From Ramlibacter sp. (GTDB taxonomy: Bacteria > Pseudomonadota > Gammaproteobacteria > Burkholderiales > Burkholderiaceae_C), in the NCBI RefSeq assembly GCF_013697775.1, contig NZ_JACCWG010000253.1, positions 1 to 38,001 of the forward strand: 38,001 nucleotides of DNA. Reading direction: 5' to 3'. The position numbers and the translations under genes were made by a program. Below are positions 8,535-16,289 of this stretch, in pieces. Position 1 is the first letter of the stretch. Each line of letters opens with the position of its first letter. The notes below the pieces were generated by a model. That model did no database searches and was not told where the DNA came from. It saw only the letters and a program-made list of their open reading frames with translations.

Positions 8535-9728
8535 ATGAACAACGATGCACGCATCGGCGCGCGCCGCGGCTTCCTGAAGTCCGCCTGCCGGCACTGCCTG
8601 GGCGCCGGCGCCATGCTGGGCCTGCCGGCGATTGCCGAGCAGCTGATGCCCGGCCAGCCGCTGCCGCCGCGCTTCGCGCGGCCCTCGGCCGAGACCGACG
8701 AACGCGGCCTGTGGTCCATGATGGACCGCGAGGAAGTGCGCGTGCGCCGCAGCCCGCTGGCGGTGCACGACACCGCGCTCAATGCCTACCTGGCCGACCT
8801 GTCGTGCCGGCTGGGCGACGGCCACTGCCGCGACATCCGCGTGCACGTGGTGCGCATGCCGCTGTTCAACGCCATGATGGCGCCCAACGGCATGATGCTG
8901 GTGTGGAGCGGCCTCCTGCTGCGCGTGGAGAACGAGGCGCAGCTGGCGGCGGTGCTGGGCCACGAGATGGGCCACTACCTCGAGCGCCACCAGGTGGAGC
9001 AGCTGCGCACCGCCAAGGACCGCGCGGTGCTGGCGCAGCTGGTGGGTCTGCTGGGCGGCGTGGCCGGCGCCATCGGCCAGATCGGCATCACGGCCAGCAT
9101 GTTCTCCTTCTCGCGCGAGCACGAGATGCGGGCCGACCGCCTGGGCATGCGCCTGATGCGCGACGCCGGCTACGACGGCCGCCAGGCGGCCGTCGTGTGG
9201 GACAACCTGCTCACCGAAATGAAGGTCACCGGCGGCGAGCAGGAGGGCAAGCAGAACGCGATGTTCGCCACCCATCCGCCCACCGCGCACCGGCGCGACG
9301 ACCTGCTGGAGCTGGCGGGAACTGGCGGCGGCAAGACCGGTGACACGGAATACCGCAAGGCCATCGCGCCGCTGCGCTTCGGCTGGATCCAGGACGAGAT
9401 CAAGCGTGGCCAGTACGAGGAAAGCCTGGTGCTGTTCAACCGCCTGCTGGCGCGCGACACTGCCGACGGCGAGGTGCTGTATGCCCGCGGCGAGGTCCAC
9501 CGCCTGCGCGAGGAGGGCGACGACGGCGCCCTGGCGCTGGACGACCTGCAGCGCGCGAGCCGCACCGGGAAGCCGCCTGCCGAAACCTTCCGCTCGCTGG
9601 GCATGGTGCACCGCACGCGCGGCGACGCGCGTGCCGCGGCCGAAGCATTCGAGACATACCTGTCGCTCGCGCCCGCCGCGCCGGACGCGGGCATGGTCAA
9701 GAGCTACCTGGCGCAGGCGCGGCCATGA
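8535..9728 (+). CDS. M48 family metallopeptidase with Tat-type signal and TPR-like C-terminus
   Basis: Zinc metallopeptidase, 397 residues. The active-site motif HEMGH is at residues 143-147, within LGHEMGHYLERHQ. The third zinc ligand is probably E197 in the E-M-R-A-D motif. The N-terminus carries RRGFLK, which fits the twin-arginine motif, followed by a hydrophobic stretch, so export by Tat is likely. After the peptidase domain, about residues 270-395 are Ala-rich helical pairs of TPR type, as in BepA/YfgC-like periplasmic quality-control proteases. The start at 8535 is placed after a GAGAGGACAG site. It overlaps the next gene as ATGA. A housekeeping role in outer-membrane protein turnover is inferred from BepA; the substrate is unknown. 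Confidence 0.88.
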   Translation: MNNDARIGARRGFLKSACRHCLGAGAMLGLPAIAEQLMPGQPLPPRFARPSAETDERGLWSMMDREEVRVRRSPLAVHDTALNAYLADLSCRLGDGHCRDIRVHVVRMPLFNAMMAPNGMMLVWSGLLLRVENEAQLAAVLGHEMGHYLERHQVEQLRTAKDRAVLAQLVGLLGGVAGAIGQIGITASMFSFSREHEMRADRLGMRLMRDAGYDGRQAAVVWDNLLTEMKVTGGEQEGKQNAMFATHPPTAHRRDDLLELAGTGGGKTGDTEYRKAIAPLRFGWIQDEIKRGQYEESLVLFNRLLARDTADGEVLYARGEVHRLREEGDDGALALDDLQRASRTGKPPAETFRSLGMVHRTRGDARAAAEAFETYLSLAPAAPDAGMVKSYLAQARP

Positions 9729-10357
9729 AGCGTGTTGCCGCAGCGGCGCTGCTGGCCATGGCGCTGGCCGGCTGCATGAGCATCAGCAAGGTGGATGGCG
9801 AGCAAGTGGTGCAGGGCAAGCTCGCCGTGCAGGTGTCCGCCGCCTGGAACCGCATGCGCGATCCCTGGGACGTGCAGCCCTTCGAGACCTGGACGCAGGA
9901 AGGCCTGCCGCTGGACCACCTGCGCATCTGGGGCGGCGTGGCGCCCGGCCAGCCGCTGGTGTCCAAGCCGGTGGAGTACCTGCCGCGCGAAGACCAGAGA
10001 GCCCAGCGCGTGCCTACCTTCCGCAGCAACATGCCGCCCGAAAAGCTGGTGAACCTGTTCGAGGAACTGTATGCGGCCAGCGGTACGGTGCAGATCACGC
10101 GCATCGAGCCCACGGTGTTCGCGGGCGAGAAGGGCGTGCATTTCGAATTCACCCTGGCACGCCGCGAGGACGACGTGATGCTGCAGGGAGCCGGCTGGCT
10201 GGCGGTGCGCGGCGGCGAGCTGTATGCCGCGACGTTCGTCGCGCCGCGCATGCACTTCTATCCGCGGCTGCTGCCGATGGCGCAGGCGGTGGTGGGGACG
10301 GCGCGAATCCGCGCCGCCACCGGCACGGCTAGCCGTGCCGGATCGCCACCGTCTTGA
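9725..10357 (+). CDS. Putative lipoprotein, third gene of the M48 block
   Basis: A 210-residue protein with a clean lipoprotein signal: MKRVAAAALLAMALAGC, with the lipidated Cys at 17. The remainder is soluble and of mixed alpha/beta character (VFAGEKGVHFEFTLARRED, GELYAATFVAPRMHFY). No named family is recognised. The start overlaps the peptidase stop by four bases, so translation is coupled. The last residues (about 190-210) are low-complexity Ala/Thr/Ser and overlap the 3' end of the convergent aldehyde dehydrogenase gene by 29 bases. Anchoring in the outer-membrane inner leaflet would be compatible with an adaptor role for the peptidase; that is inference. Confidence 0.75.
   Translation: MKRVAAAALLAMALAGCMSISKVDGEQVVQGKLAVQVSAAWNRMRDPWDVQPFETWTQEGLPLDHLRIWGGVAPGQPLVSKPVEYLPREDQRAQRVPTFRSNMPPEKLVNLFEELYAASGTVQITRIEPTVFAGEKGVHFEFTLARREDDVMLQGAGWLAVRGGELYAATFVAPRMHFYPRLLPMAQAVVGTARIRAATGTASRAGSPPS
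10320..10341. repeat. Perfect 22-bp palindrome at a convergent gene overlap
   Basis: CCGGCACGGCT is followed directly by its exact reverse complement. The palindrome spans the stop codon of the aldehyde dehydrogenase gene and the last codons of the lipoprotein gene. In RNA it can form a stem of about 9 bp with a CUAG loop on either strand, so it may limit read-through in both directions. No T-tract follows it on either strand, so it is not a standard intrinsic terminator. Confidence 0.6.
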
Positions 10358-11762
10358 GCGTGGTGAATCCGTACAGCGCCTCGAAGCCTTTTTCGCGGCC
10401 GTAGCCCGAAGACTTCACGCCGCCGAAGGGCAGTTCCACGCCGCCGCCGGCGCCGTAGTTGTTGATGAACACCTGGCCGCTGCGCACGCGCCGGGCCATG
10501 CGCAGCTGCCGGCCGCCGTCGCGCGTCCAGATGCCGGCCACCAGGCCGAACTGCGTGGCGTTGGCCAGTTCCACCGCATGGTCCTCGTCGCGGAAGGACA
10601 TGGCGGCCAGCACCGGGCCGAACACTTCCTCCTGCGCAAGGCGGTGCGTCACCGGCACGTCGCGCAGCAGCGTGGGCGCCTGGTAGAAACCGTTCTCGGG
10701 CGCCTCGTGCACCACCTGGCCCTGCGCCACCATCGGGATGCCCACATGCTGCGCATCGGACAGGAAGTCCCACACGCGCTGCTGCTGGCTCTGGCGGATC
10801 AGCGGGCCCACGTCCAGGTCCATCGCGGCCGGGCCGACGCGCAGTTTGGAGAATGCTTCGCCCAGGCGCTCCAACAGCGGCTCGTACAGGCTTTCCTCCA
10901 CCAGCAGGCGCGAGCCGGCCGAGCAGGTCTGGCCCGAGTTCTGCACGATGGCATTGATCAGCACCGGAATCGCCGCGTCGATGTCGGCATCGGCGAACAC
11001 GATCTGCGGGCTCTTGCCGCCCAGCTCCAGCGTCACCGGGCAATGCCGCTCGGCCGCCACCTGCTGGATCAGCGTGCCCACGCGCGGGCTGCCGGTGAAG
11101 CTGATGTGGTCGATGCCGGCGTGCCGCGCCAGCGCGTCGCCCACCTCGTGGCCGTAGCCGGTGACGATGTTGATGGCGCCGGCCGGAAAGCCCGCATCGG
11201 CGGCCAGCTGCGCCACGCGGATCAGCGACAGGCACGCGTCTTCCGAGGGCTTGACCACGCACACGTTGCCCGCCGCCAGCGCCCCGCCGACGCTGCGGCC
11301 GAAGATCTGCATGGGGTAGTTCCAGGGGATCACGTGGCCGGTGACCCCGTGCGGCTCGCGCCAGGTGAGCACCGTGTAGCCGTCCTGGTAGGGCAGGGTC
11401 TGGCCGTGCAGCTTGTCGCAGGCGCCGGCGTAGAACTCGAAGTAGCGCACCAGCGCGGCGGCGTCGGCCTTGGCCTGCTTGGTCGGCTTGCCGCAGTCGC
11501 GCTGCTCGATGGCGGCGAGCTCGTCGGCATGTTCGGCGATCTTTTGCGACAGGCGCATCAGCAGCCGCCCGCGCTCGGCCGCGCTCAGCTTGCTCCAGGG
11601 ACCTTCGAAGCACTGGCGCGCGGCCCGAACTGCGGCATCGATGTCGTCCGCCGCGCCACGCTGGATGGTGTCGTAGGGCTGCCCGTCGGACGGGTCGATG
11701 ACGGGAATCGTGCGCTCGGAGGAGGACGACTTGGCGGCGTTGCCGATGAAGTGGTATTGCAT
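10329..11762 (-). CDS. NAD(P)-dependent aldehyde dehydrogenase
   Basis: Oxidises an aldehyde to the acid with NAD(P)+. The ALDH landmarks are in place: the PWNYP motif near 146-150, SFTGS at 221-225, general base E246 in LELGGKSP, and nucleophile C280 in NSGQTCSAG. The ending GYGREKGFEALYGFTTLKTV is the typical oligomerisation tail. The length of 477 residues is normal. It closely resembles betaine/gamma-aminobutyraldehyde-type dehydrogenases, but the substrate is not determined by sequence. It follows the metal-dependent hydrolase gene by 37 bp on the same strand and is likely co-transcribed with it. The 3' end overlaps the convergent lipoprotein gene. Confidence 0.92.
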   Translation of the reverse strand: MQYHFIGNAAKSSSSERTIPVIDPSDGQPYDTIQRGAADDIDAAVRAARQCFEGPWSKLSAAERGRLLMRLSQKIAEHADELAAIEQRDCGKPTKQAKADAAALVRYFEFYAGACDKLHGQTLPYQDGYTVLTWREPHGVTGHVIPWNYPMQIFGRSVGGALAAGNVCVVKPSEDACLSLIRVAQLAADAGFPAGAINIVTGYGHEVGDALARHAGIDHISFTGSPRVGTLIQQVAAERHCPVTLELGGKSPQIVFADADIDAAIPVLINAIVQNSGQTCSAGSRLLVEESLYEPLLERLGEAFSKLRVGPAAMDLDVGPLIRQSQQQRVWDFLSDAQHVGIPMVAQGQVVHEAPENGFYQAPTLLRDVPVTHRLAQEEVFGPVLAAMSFRDEDHAVELANATQFGLVAGIWTRDGGRQLRMARRVRSGQVFINNYGAGGGVELPFGGVKSSGYGREKGFEALYGFTTLKTVAIRHG

Positions 11763-11799
11763 CCCGCGATTTTGCGCCGAACCGCGGGCGGTTGTTGCG

Positions 11800-12624
11800 T
11801 CAGGCCGCCGCGCCCACCAGGGTGAACTGGTCGGCGTGCCGCGCCAGCCATTGGCGCGACGCCACCGCGTCCTGCTGGTTGGGGTGGAAGTCCGCGCGCA
11901 GGTACTCGCGCCAGGGCCTGTAGGTCTGGCGCACCAGGCCGCGCTGGCCGAACAGGTACTGGGCCGCGCTGCGCCAGGTGCTCCACTTCCACAGTGTGCC
12001 GTCGCGCCGCAGGTTCAGCACCGTCTGGCGCAGCACGTCTATCACGAACATGGTGCTGATGCGCCTGAACCAGGTGAGCCGCCAGCGCAGGTCGCCTCCA
12101 AGCGCGGCGTACAGGTCGAAGGCCGTGCTCTTGTGCTCGGACTCTTCGGCGCTGTGCCACAGCCACAGCGTGGTCATGCGAGCGTCGGCGCTGCCCAGCA
12201 CGTCGGGGTTGTGCAGCAGCCAGTCGGCCAGGATGGCGGTGAAGTGTTCGTAGGCGGCGGTCACTGCCACGTGGTGGCGCACGTCCTGGCCGTCCAGCAG
12301 CTTCTGGCGCTTCAGCGCACGCGGTCCCCAGGCGTTGACGAGGCCCTGGACGTCCAGGTGCGCGTTGTACAGGCCGTGCAGTCGGCGGTGCGTGGCTTCC
12401 TGGCCGATGAAGCCCTGCACCTCGGCGCGCCAGCGTTCCTGCTGTTCGGCCGCCAGGGCCTTGGCGCCGTTGCGCACGGAGTCGATGAAGAACTGCTCGC
12501 CCACCGGGAAGCTCATCGACAGGGCATTGAACAAGGCGGTGCGGAAGGCGTCGCCCGCGCACCAGTGGCGCGGCAGGGGCGCTTCCATGTCCACCAGCAA
12601 ACGGCGCACGACGAGCTCGGTCAT
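11800..12624 (-). CDS. Predicted metal-dependent hydrolase (PF10118/COG3687 family)
   Basis: A 274-residue helical protein of the PF10118 family. It has several ferritin-like Glu/His positions that could bind two metals: E43, E76 with H79 (GQEATH), E126-H127 (AYEHF), and H157, E160, E163 with H164 (WHSAEESEH). The biochemical reaction of the family is not well established. The start at 12624 is preferred (AGGA site upstream); an upstream in-frame start at 12660 would place the N-terminus inside the putative operator. It heads a two-gene unit with the aldehyde dehydrogenase and is divergent from a TetR gene, a layout suggesting an inducible, perhaps fatty-aldehyde-related, activity (inference). 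Confidence 0.82.
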   Translation of the reverse strand: MTELVVRRLLVDMEAPLPRHWCAGDAFRTALFNALSMSFPVGEQFFIDSVRNGAKALAAEQQERWRAEVQGFIGQEATHRRLHGLYNAHLDVQGLVNAWGPRALKRQKLLDGQDVRHHVAVTAAYEHFTAILADWLLHNPDVLGSADARMTTLWLWHSAEESEHKSTAFDLYAALGGDLRWRLTWFRRISTMFVIDVLRQTVLNLRRDGTLWKWSTWRSAAQYLFGQRGLVRQTYRPWREYLRADFHPNQQDAVASRQWLARHADQFTLVGAAA

Positions 12625-12643
12625 ACTCTGCAGTCCTGAAGAA

Positions 12644-12675
12644 AACGGGTTGGTACGCAATGGTACCGCACCGTT
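12644..12675. promoter_or_regulatory. Putative TetR-family operator (32-bp inverted repeat)
   Basis: Half-site AACGGNNNGGTAC at 12644-12656 is mirrored by GTACCNNNCCGTT at 12663-12675 around a 6-base spacer, with 10 of 13 positions paired and the mismatches confined to the three-base gaps. It lies between divergent starts, 8 bases before the tetR-like ATG and 19 bases before the hydrolase ATG. That is where a regulator controlling both genes would bind. Confidence 0.65.
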
Positions 12676-12683
12676 CCCCGCCC

Positions 12684-13277
12684 ATGCCAGCGACCATCCT
12701 GCCCGCCGACCAGCCGCACCGCAGCCGCCTGCTGGAAGGCATGGCGCATGCCGTGGCGGCGAAGGGCTACGGCGACACCACCATCGCCGACATCGTGCGG
12801 GAAGCGGGCGTGTCGCGCCGCACTTTCTACGAACACTTCACCACCAAGTCCGAGTGCCTGATCGCGTTATACGAGGCGGCCAGCCACAACGCGCTGAAGG
12901 TGCTGCGCGGCGCCATCGATCCGGCGCACGGCTGGCAGGAGCAGGTGGACACCGCGCTCACCGCCTACCTGGCCTGCATGGCGGCCAATCCGGTGCTGAT
13001 GCGCACGCTGTTCGTCGACATCCTCGGCCTGGGCGAGCAGGGCTTGGCGGCGCGGCGGCGCGCCAACCAGGAAGTGGCGGACTTCATGCTGTCGGTGGTG
13101 AACAGGCCCGGTGCGCAGCAGGAGCGCACCCGCGCGCTGCCGCCCGAGATGGCGACGGCGGTGGTGGGCGGCATCAACGAGCTGATCCTGCAGGCCATCG
13201 AGGACGGCCGGGTGGCGCAGCTGGCCGAACTGGCCGCACCGGCAAGCGCGCTGGTGCGGGCCGTGATCCGGCCCTGA
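12684..13277 (+). CDS. TetR/AcrR family transcriptional regulator
   Basis: A 197-residue regulator with the N-terminal helix-turn-helix TTIADIVREAGVSRRTFYEHFTTKSECL at about 34-61, interrupted here only for description (core: REAGVSRRTFYEHF). A variable all-helical ligand domain follows. It is divergent from the hydrolase/aldehyde dehydrogenase unit and very likely represses it, and itself, through the 32-bp inverted repeat just upstream. The start at 12684 is used; an in-frame ATG at 12660 exists but lies inside the inverted repeat. No Shine-Dalgarno sequence is evident for either. The inducer is unknown. Confidence 0.9.
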   Translation: MPATILPADQPHRSRLLEGMAHAVAAKGYGDTTIADIVREAGVSRRTFYEHFTTKSECLIALYEAASHNALKVLRGAIDPAHGWQEQVDTALTAYLACMAANPVLMRTLFVDILGLGEQGLAARRRANQEVADFMLSVVNRPGAQQERTRALPPEMATAVVGGINELILQAIEDGRVAQLAELAAPASALVRAVIRP

Positions 13278-13298
13278 GTTCTTTCGTGGGCGCCAAAG

Positions 13299-13326
13299 AA
13301 AACGGCCCGCCGAAGCGGGCCGTTTT
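13299..13326. terminator. Bidirectional intrinsic terminator between tetR-like gene and hppA
   Basis: AAAACGGCCCGC and GCGGGCCGTTTT form a perfect 12-bp stem around a CGAA loop, with A and T runs at the outer ends. It sits between two convergent genes, 21 bases after the regulator stop and 21 bases after the hppA stop, and can terminate transcripts from both sides. Confidence 0.92.
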
Positions 13327-13347
13327 GTCTTCGCTACGCGGAGCCGG

Positions 13348-15516
13348 TTACTTCTTCTCGGCCGCCACGGCAGGCAGCACCGGCGCCGTGGCTTCGGCTT
13401 GCGCCGTCACCGCGGCCGGCGCGGCTTGTGCCTTGTTCGTGTTCACCTCGCCGCCGTGGAACTTCACCACCAGCGGCACGATGAGCAGTGCCACGATGTT
13501 GATGATCTTGATCAGCGGGTTGACCGCGGGGCCGGCGGTGTCCTTGTAAGGGTCGCCCACGGTGTCGCCGGTCACGGCCGCCTTGTGCGCGTCCGAGCCC
13601 TTGCCGCCGTGGTTGCCGTCCTCGATGTACTTCTTGGCGTTATCCCAGGCGCCGCCGCCGGTGCACATGGAGATGGCCACGAACAGGCCGGTGACGATGG
13701 TGCCCATGAGCAGGCCGCCCAGCGCCTTCGGACCCAGGATCAGGCCGACCAGGATCGGCACCACCACCGGCAGCAGCGACGGGAGGATCATTTCCTTGAT
13801 GGCGGCGGTGGTCAGCATGTCGACCGCGGTGCCGTAGTCGGGCTTGGCCGTGCCTTCCATGATCCCCTTGATGGTGGCGAACTGGCGGCGCACTTCCACC
13901 ACCACGGCGCCGGCGGCGCGGCCCACGGCCTCCATCGCCATGGCGCCGAACAGGTAGGGGATCATGCCGCCGATGAACAGGCCCACGATCACCATCGGGT
14001 CGGACAGGTTGAAGCTGATCGACTGGCCCAGGCCTTCCAGCTTGTGGGTGTAGTCGGCGAACAGCACCAGCGCGGCCAGGCCGGCGGAGCCGATGGCGTA
14101 GCCCTTGGTCACGGCCTTGGTGGTGTTGCCCACCGCGTCCAGCGGGTCGGTGATCTCGCGCACCGACGCCGGCAGTTCCGCCATCTCGGCGATGCCGCCG
14201 GCGTTGTCGGTGATCGGGCCGTAGGCGTCCAGCGCCACCACGATGCCGGCCATGCTGAGCATGGCGGTGGCGGCGGTGGCGATGCCGTAGAGGCCGGCCA
14301 GCGAGTAGGACGCGATGATCGCCATGCAGACGAACAGCACCGGCCATGCGGTGGAGCGCATGGACACGCCCAGGCCGGCGATGATGTTGGTGCCGTGGCC
14401 GGTGGTGGAAGCCTGCGCGATGTGGCGCACCGGCGCGTACTGCGTGCCGGTGTAGTACTCGGTGACCCAGACCAGCGCGCCGGTCAGCACCAGGCCCACG
14501 GCGCAGGCGCCGAACAGGCGCATCTGCGTGCCCGATTGCGTGATCGCGTTGTCGGGCATCAGCCAGACCGTGACGCCGTAGAAGGCGATCAGCGACAGCA
14601 CGCCGGCGATGGCCAGGCCCTTGTACAGCGCCGGCATCACGTTCTTCATGCCGGGCGAGGCCTTCACGAAGAAGCAGCCGATGATGGAGGCGATGATCGA
14701 CACGCCGCCCAGCACCAGCGGGTACAGCACCGCGTTGACCGGCGCCGTGGTGACCAGCAGGGCGCCCAGCACCATGGTGGCGATCAGCGTGACGGCGTAG
14801 GTCTCGAACAGGTCGGCTGCCATGCCGGCGCAGTCGCCCACGTTGTCGCCCACGTTGTCGGCGATCACCGCCGGGTTGCGCGGGTCGTCCTCGGGGATGC
14901 CGGCTTCCACCTTGCCCACCAGGTCGGCGCCGACGTCGGCGCCCTTGGTGAAGATGCCGCCGCCCAGCCGCGCGAAGATCGAGATCAGCGAGGCGCCGAA
15001 GGCCAGGCCGATCAGCGGGTTGAGCAGGGCGGCGAGGTTGCGGTCCGGCGTGAGGTTGCCGTTGCCGACCAGGAACCAGTAGAAGCCGGTCACGCCCAGC
15101 AGGCCCAGGCCGACCACCAGCATGCCGGTGATGGCGCCGCCGCGGAAGGCCACGTCCAGCGCCGGCCCGATGCCGTGCGTGGCCGCCTGCGCGGTGCGCA
15201 CGTTGGCGCGCACCGAGACGTTCATGCCGATGAAGCCGCAGGCGCCGGACAGAACGGCGCCGATGACGAAGCCGATGGCGCTCTGCACGTCGAGGAACAC
15301 GCCGATCAGGATGGCCAGCACCACGCCGACGATGGCAATGGTCTTGTATTGCCGTGCGAGGTAGGCTGCCGCGCCGGTCTGGATCGCTGCCGCGATCTCC
15401 TGCATGCGCGCGTTGCCGGGGTCTTTGCTGAGGATCCAGCTTCTTGCCCAGAAGCCGTAAGCGACGGCCGCAAGGCCGCAGACGAGCGCCAGAATCAGCG
15501 CCGAGTTGCCATTCAT
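13348..15516 (-). CDS. hppA: K+-independent H+-translocating membrane pyrophosphatase
   Basis: Polytopic inner-membrane pump that couples pyrophosphate hydrolysis to proton export. It has 722 residues and about 16 membrane segments. The substrate-site signature [20 protein letters not shown] and [19 protein letters not shown] are intact. The selectivity motif reads [10 protein letters not shown], with Lys467 and Thr470 at the positions that in known families mark the K+-independent, proton-only class (K+-dependent enzymes have Ala there). An Ala/Pro-rich C-terminal tail of about 35 residues extends past the usual end. The start at 15516 has an AAGGAGAA site. It is divergent from ppa, placing membrane and soluble pyrophosphatases side by side. 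Confidence 0.95.
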   Translation of the reverse strand: MNGNSALILALVCGLAAVAYGFWARSWILSKDPGNARMQEIAAAIQTGAAAYLARQYKTIAIVGVVLAILIGVFLDVQSAIGFVIGAVLSGACGFIGMNVSVRANVRTAQAATHGIGPALDVAFRGGAITGMLVVGLGLLGVTGFYWFLVGNGNLTPDRNLAALLNPLIGLAFGASLISIFARLGGGIFTKGADVGADLVGKVEAGIPEDDPRNPAVIADNVGDNVGDCAGMAADLFETYAVTLIATMVLGALLVTTAPVNAVLYPLVLGGVSIIASIIGCFFVKASPGMKNVMPALYKGLAIAGVLSLIAFYGVTVWLMPDNAITQSGTQMRLFGACAVGLVLTGALVWVTEYYTGTQYAPVRHIAQASTTGHGTNIIAGLGVSMRSTAWPVLFVCMAIIASYSLAGLYGIATAATAMLSMAGIVVALDAYGPITDNAGGIAEMAELPASVREITDPLDAVGNTTKAVTKGYAIGSAGLAALVLFADYTHKLEGLGQSISFNLSDPMVIVGLFIGGMIPYLFGAMAMEAVGRAAGAVVVEVRRQFATIKGIMEGTAKPDYGTAVDMLTTAAIKEMILPSLLPVVVPILVGLILGPKALGGLLMGTIVTGLFVAISMCTGGGAWDNAKKYIEDGNHGGKGSDAHKAAVTGDTVGDPYKDTAGPAVNPLIKIINIVALLIVPLVVKFHGGEVNTNKAQAAPAAVTAQAEATAPVLPAVAAEKK

Positions 15517-15734
15517 AGAGTTTCTCCTTGTTCGCTGAGTACGTTGCGAAGAGCCCCGCAAGCGGGTCCCTCCGCTGCGTTGCTTCCTCGTCACTCCAGC
15601 CGGAGACGATTGGCCAACGGGCGGACTATATAGGCAAATTTAGACGGATTCGCGTCAGCCGCGGGGAGACGCCGCGCGAGAAACTAAAATCAGGGTTTTT
15701 CCTTAGCCCGCAGTCCCCTCCGATTACAACGACC
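15517..15734. promoter_or_regulatory. Divergent promoter region between hppA and ppa
   Basis: The 218 bases hold the promoters of two divergent pyrophosphatase genes. The middle is AT-richer than its surroundings (ACTATATAGGCAAATTTAG near 15625-15643, and AAACTAAAATCAGGG near 15681-15695), which fits -10 elements. I could not assign well-spaced -35 boxes. The short hairpin CCCGCAAGCGGG lies at about 15555-15566. Confidence 0.5.
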
Positions 15735-16271
15735 ATGTCCCTCGACCAAGTCTCCCCCGGCAAGCATGTCCCCGACGCGTTCAACGTGATCATCGAAATT
15801 CCGATGAACGCAGACCCCGTGAAGTACGAAGTGGACAAGGAGACCGGCGCCATCTTCGTGGACCGCTTCATGAGCACGTCCATGCACTACCCGACCAACT
15901 ACGGCTATGTGCCCAAGACCATCAGCGGTGACGGCGACCCGGTGGACGTGCTGGTGATCACGCCGGTGCCGCTCATTCCCGGCGTGGTCGTCACCTGCCG
16001 CCCGATCGGCATCCTGAAGATGCAGGACGAAGCCGGCGACGACGCCAAGGTGCTGGCCGTGCCCACCGACAAGATCCTGAGCATCTACACCCAGTGGCAA
16101 AAGCCCGAGGACCTGAACCCGATGCGGCTGAAGACCATCTCGCACTTCTTCGAGCACTACAAGGACCTGGAGGCCGGCAAGTGGGTCAAGGTGCTGGGCT
16201 GGGAAGGCCCGGAGTCGGCGAAGCAGGAAATCCTCGACGGCATGGAGGCGTACAAGCGCGCCAACGGCTGA
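15735..16271 (+). CDS. ppa: Inorganic pyrophosphatase (soluble, family I)
   Basis: Cytoplasmic Mg2+-dependent enzyme hydrolysing pyrophosphate and so driving biosynthetic reactions forward. It has 178 residues, the prokaryotic family I length. The signature DGDPVDVLV, with its metal-binding aspartates, is present, as are the [11 protein letters not shown] strand and the acidic [13 protein letters not shown] segment with K-D ligands. The start [20 protein letters not shown] is the usual N-terminus. The gene is divergent from hppA and convergent with the membrane protein gene, whose stop is 18 bases away. Confidence 0.97.
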   Translation: MSLDQVSPGKHVPDAFNVIIEIPMNADPVKYEVDKETGAIFVDRFMSTSMHYPTNYGYVPKTISGDGDPVDVLVITPVPLIPGVVVTCRPIGILKMQDEAGDDAKVLAVPTDKILSIYTQWQKPEDLNPMRLKTISHFFEHYKDLEAGKWVKVLGWEGPESAKQEILDGMEAYKRANG

Positions 16272-16289
16272 GACGGATCGGGCCGGTGC

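Noticed and set aside
13399-15633. A 744-codon open frame antisense to hppA.
   Set aside because: It mirrors a strongly conserved gene, is His/Gln/Asp/Ala-rich with no recognisable domain, and is explained by the high GC content that removes stop codons.
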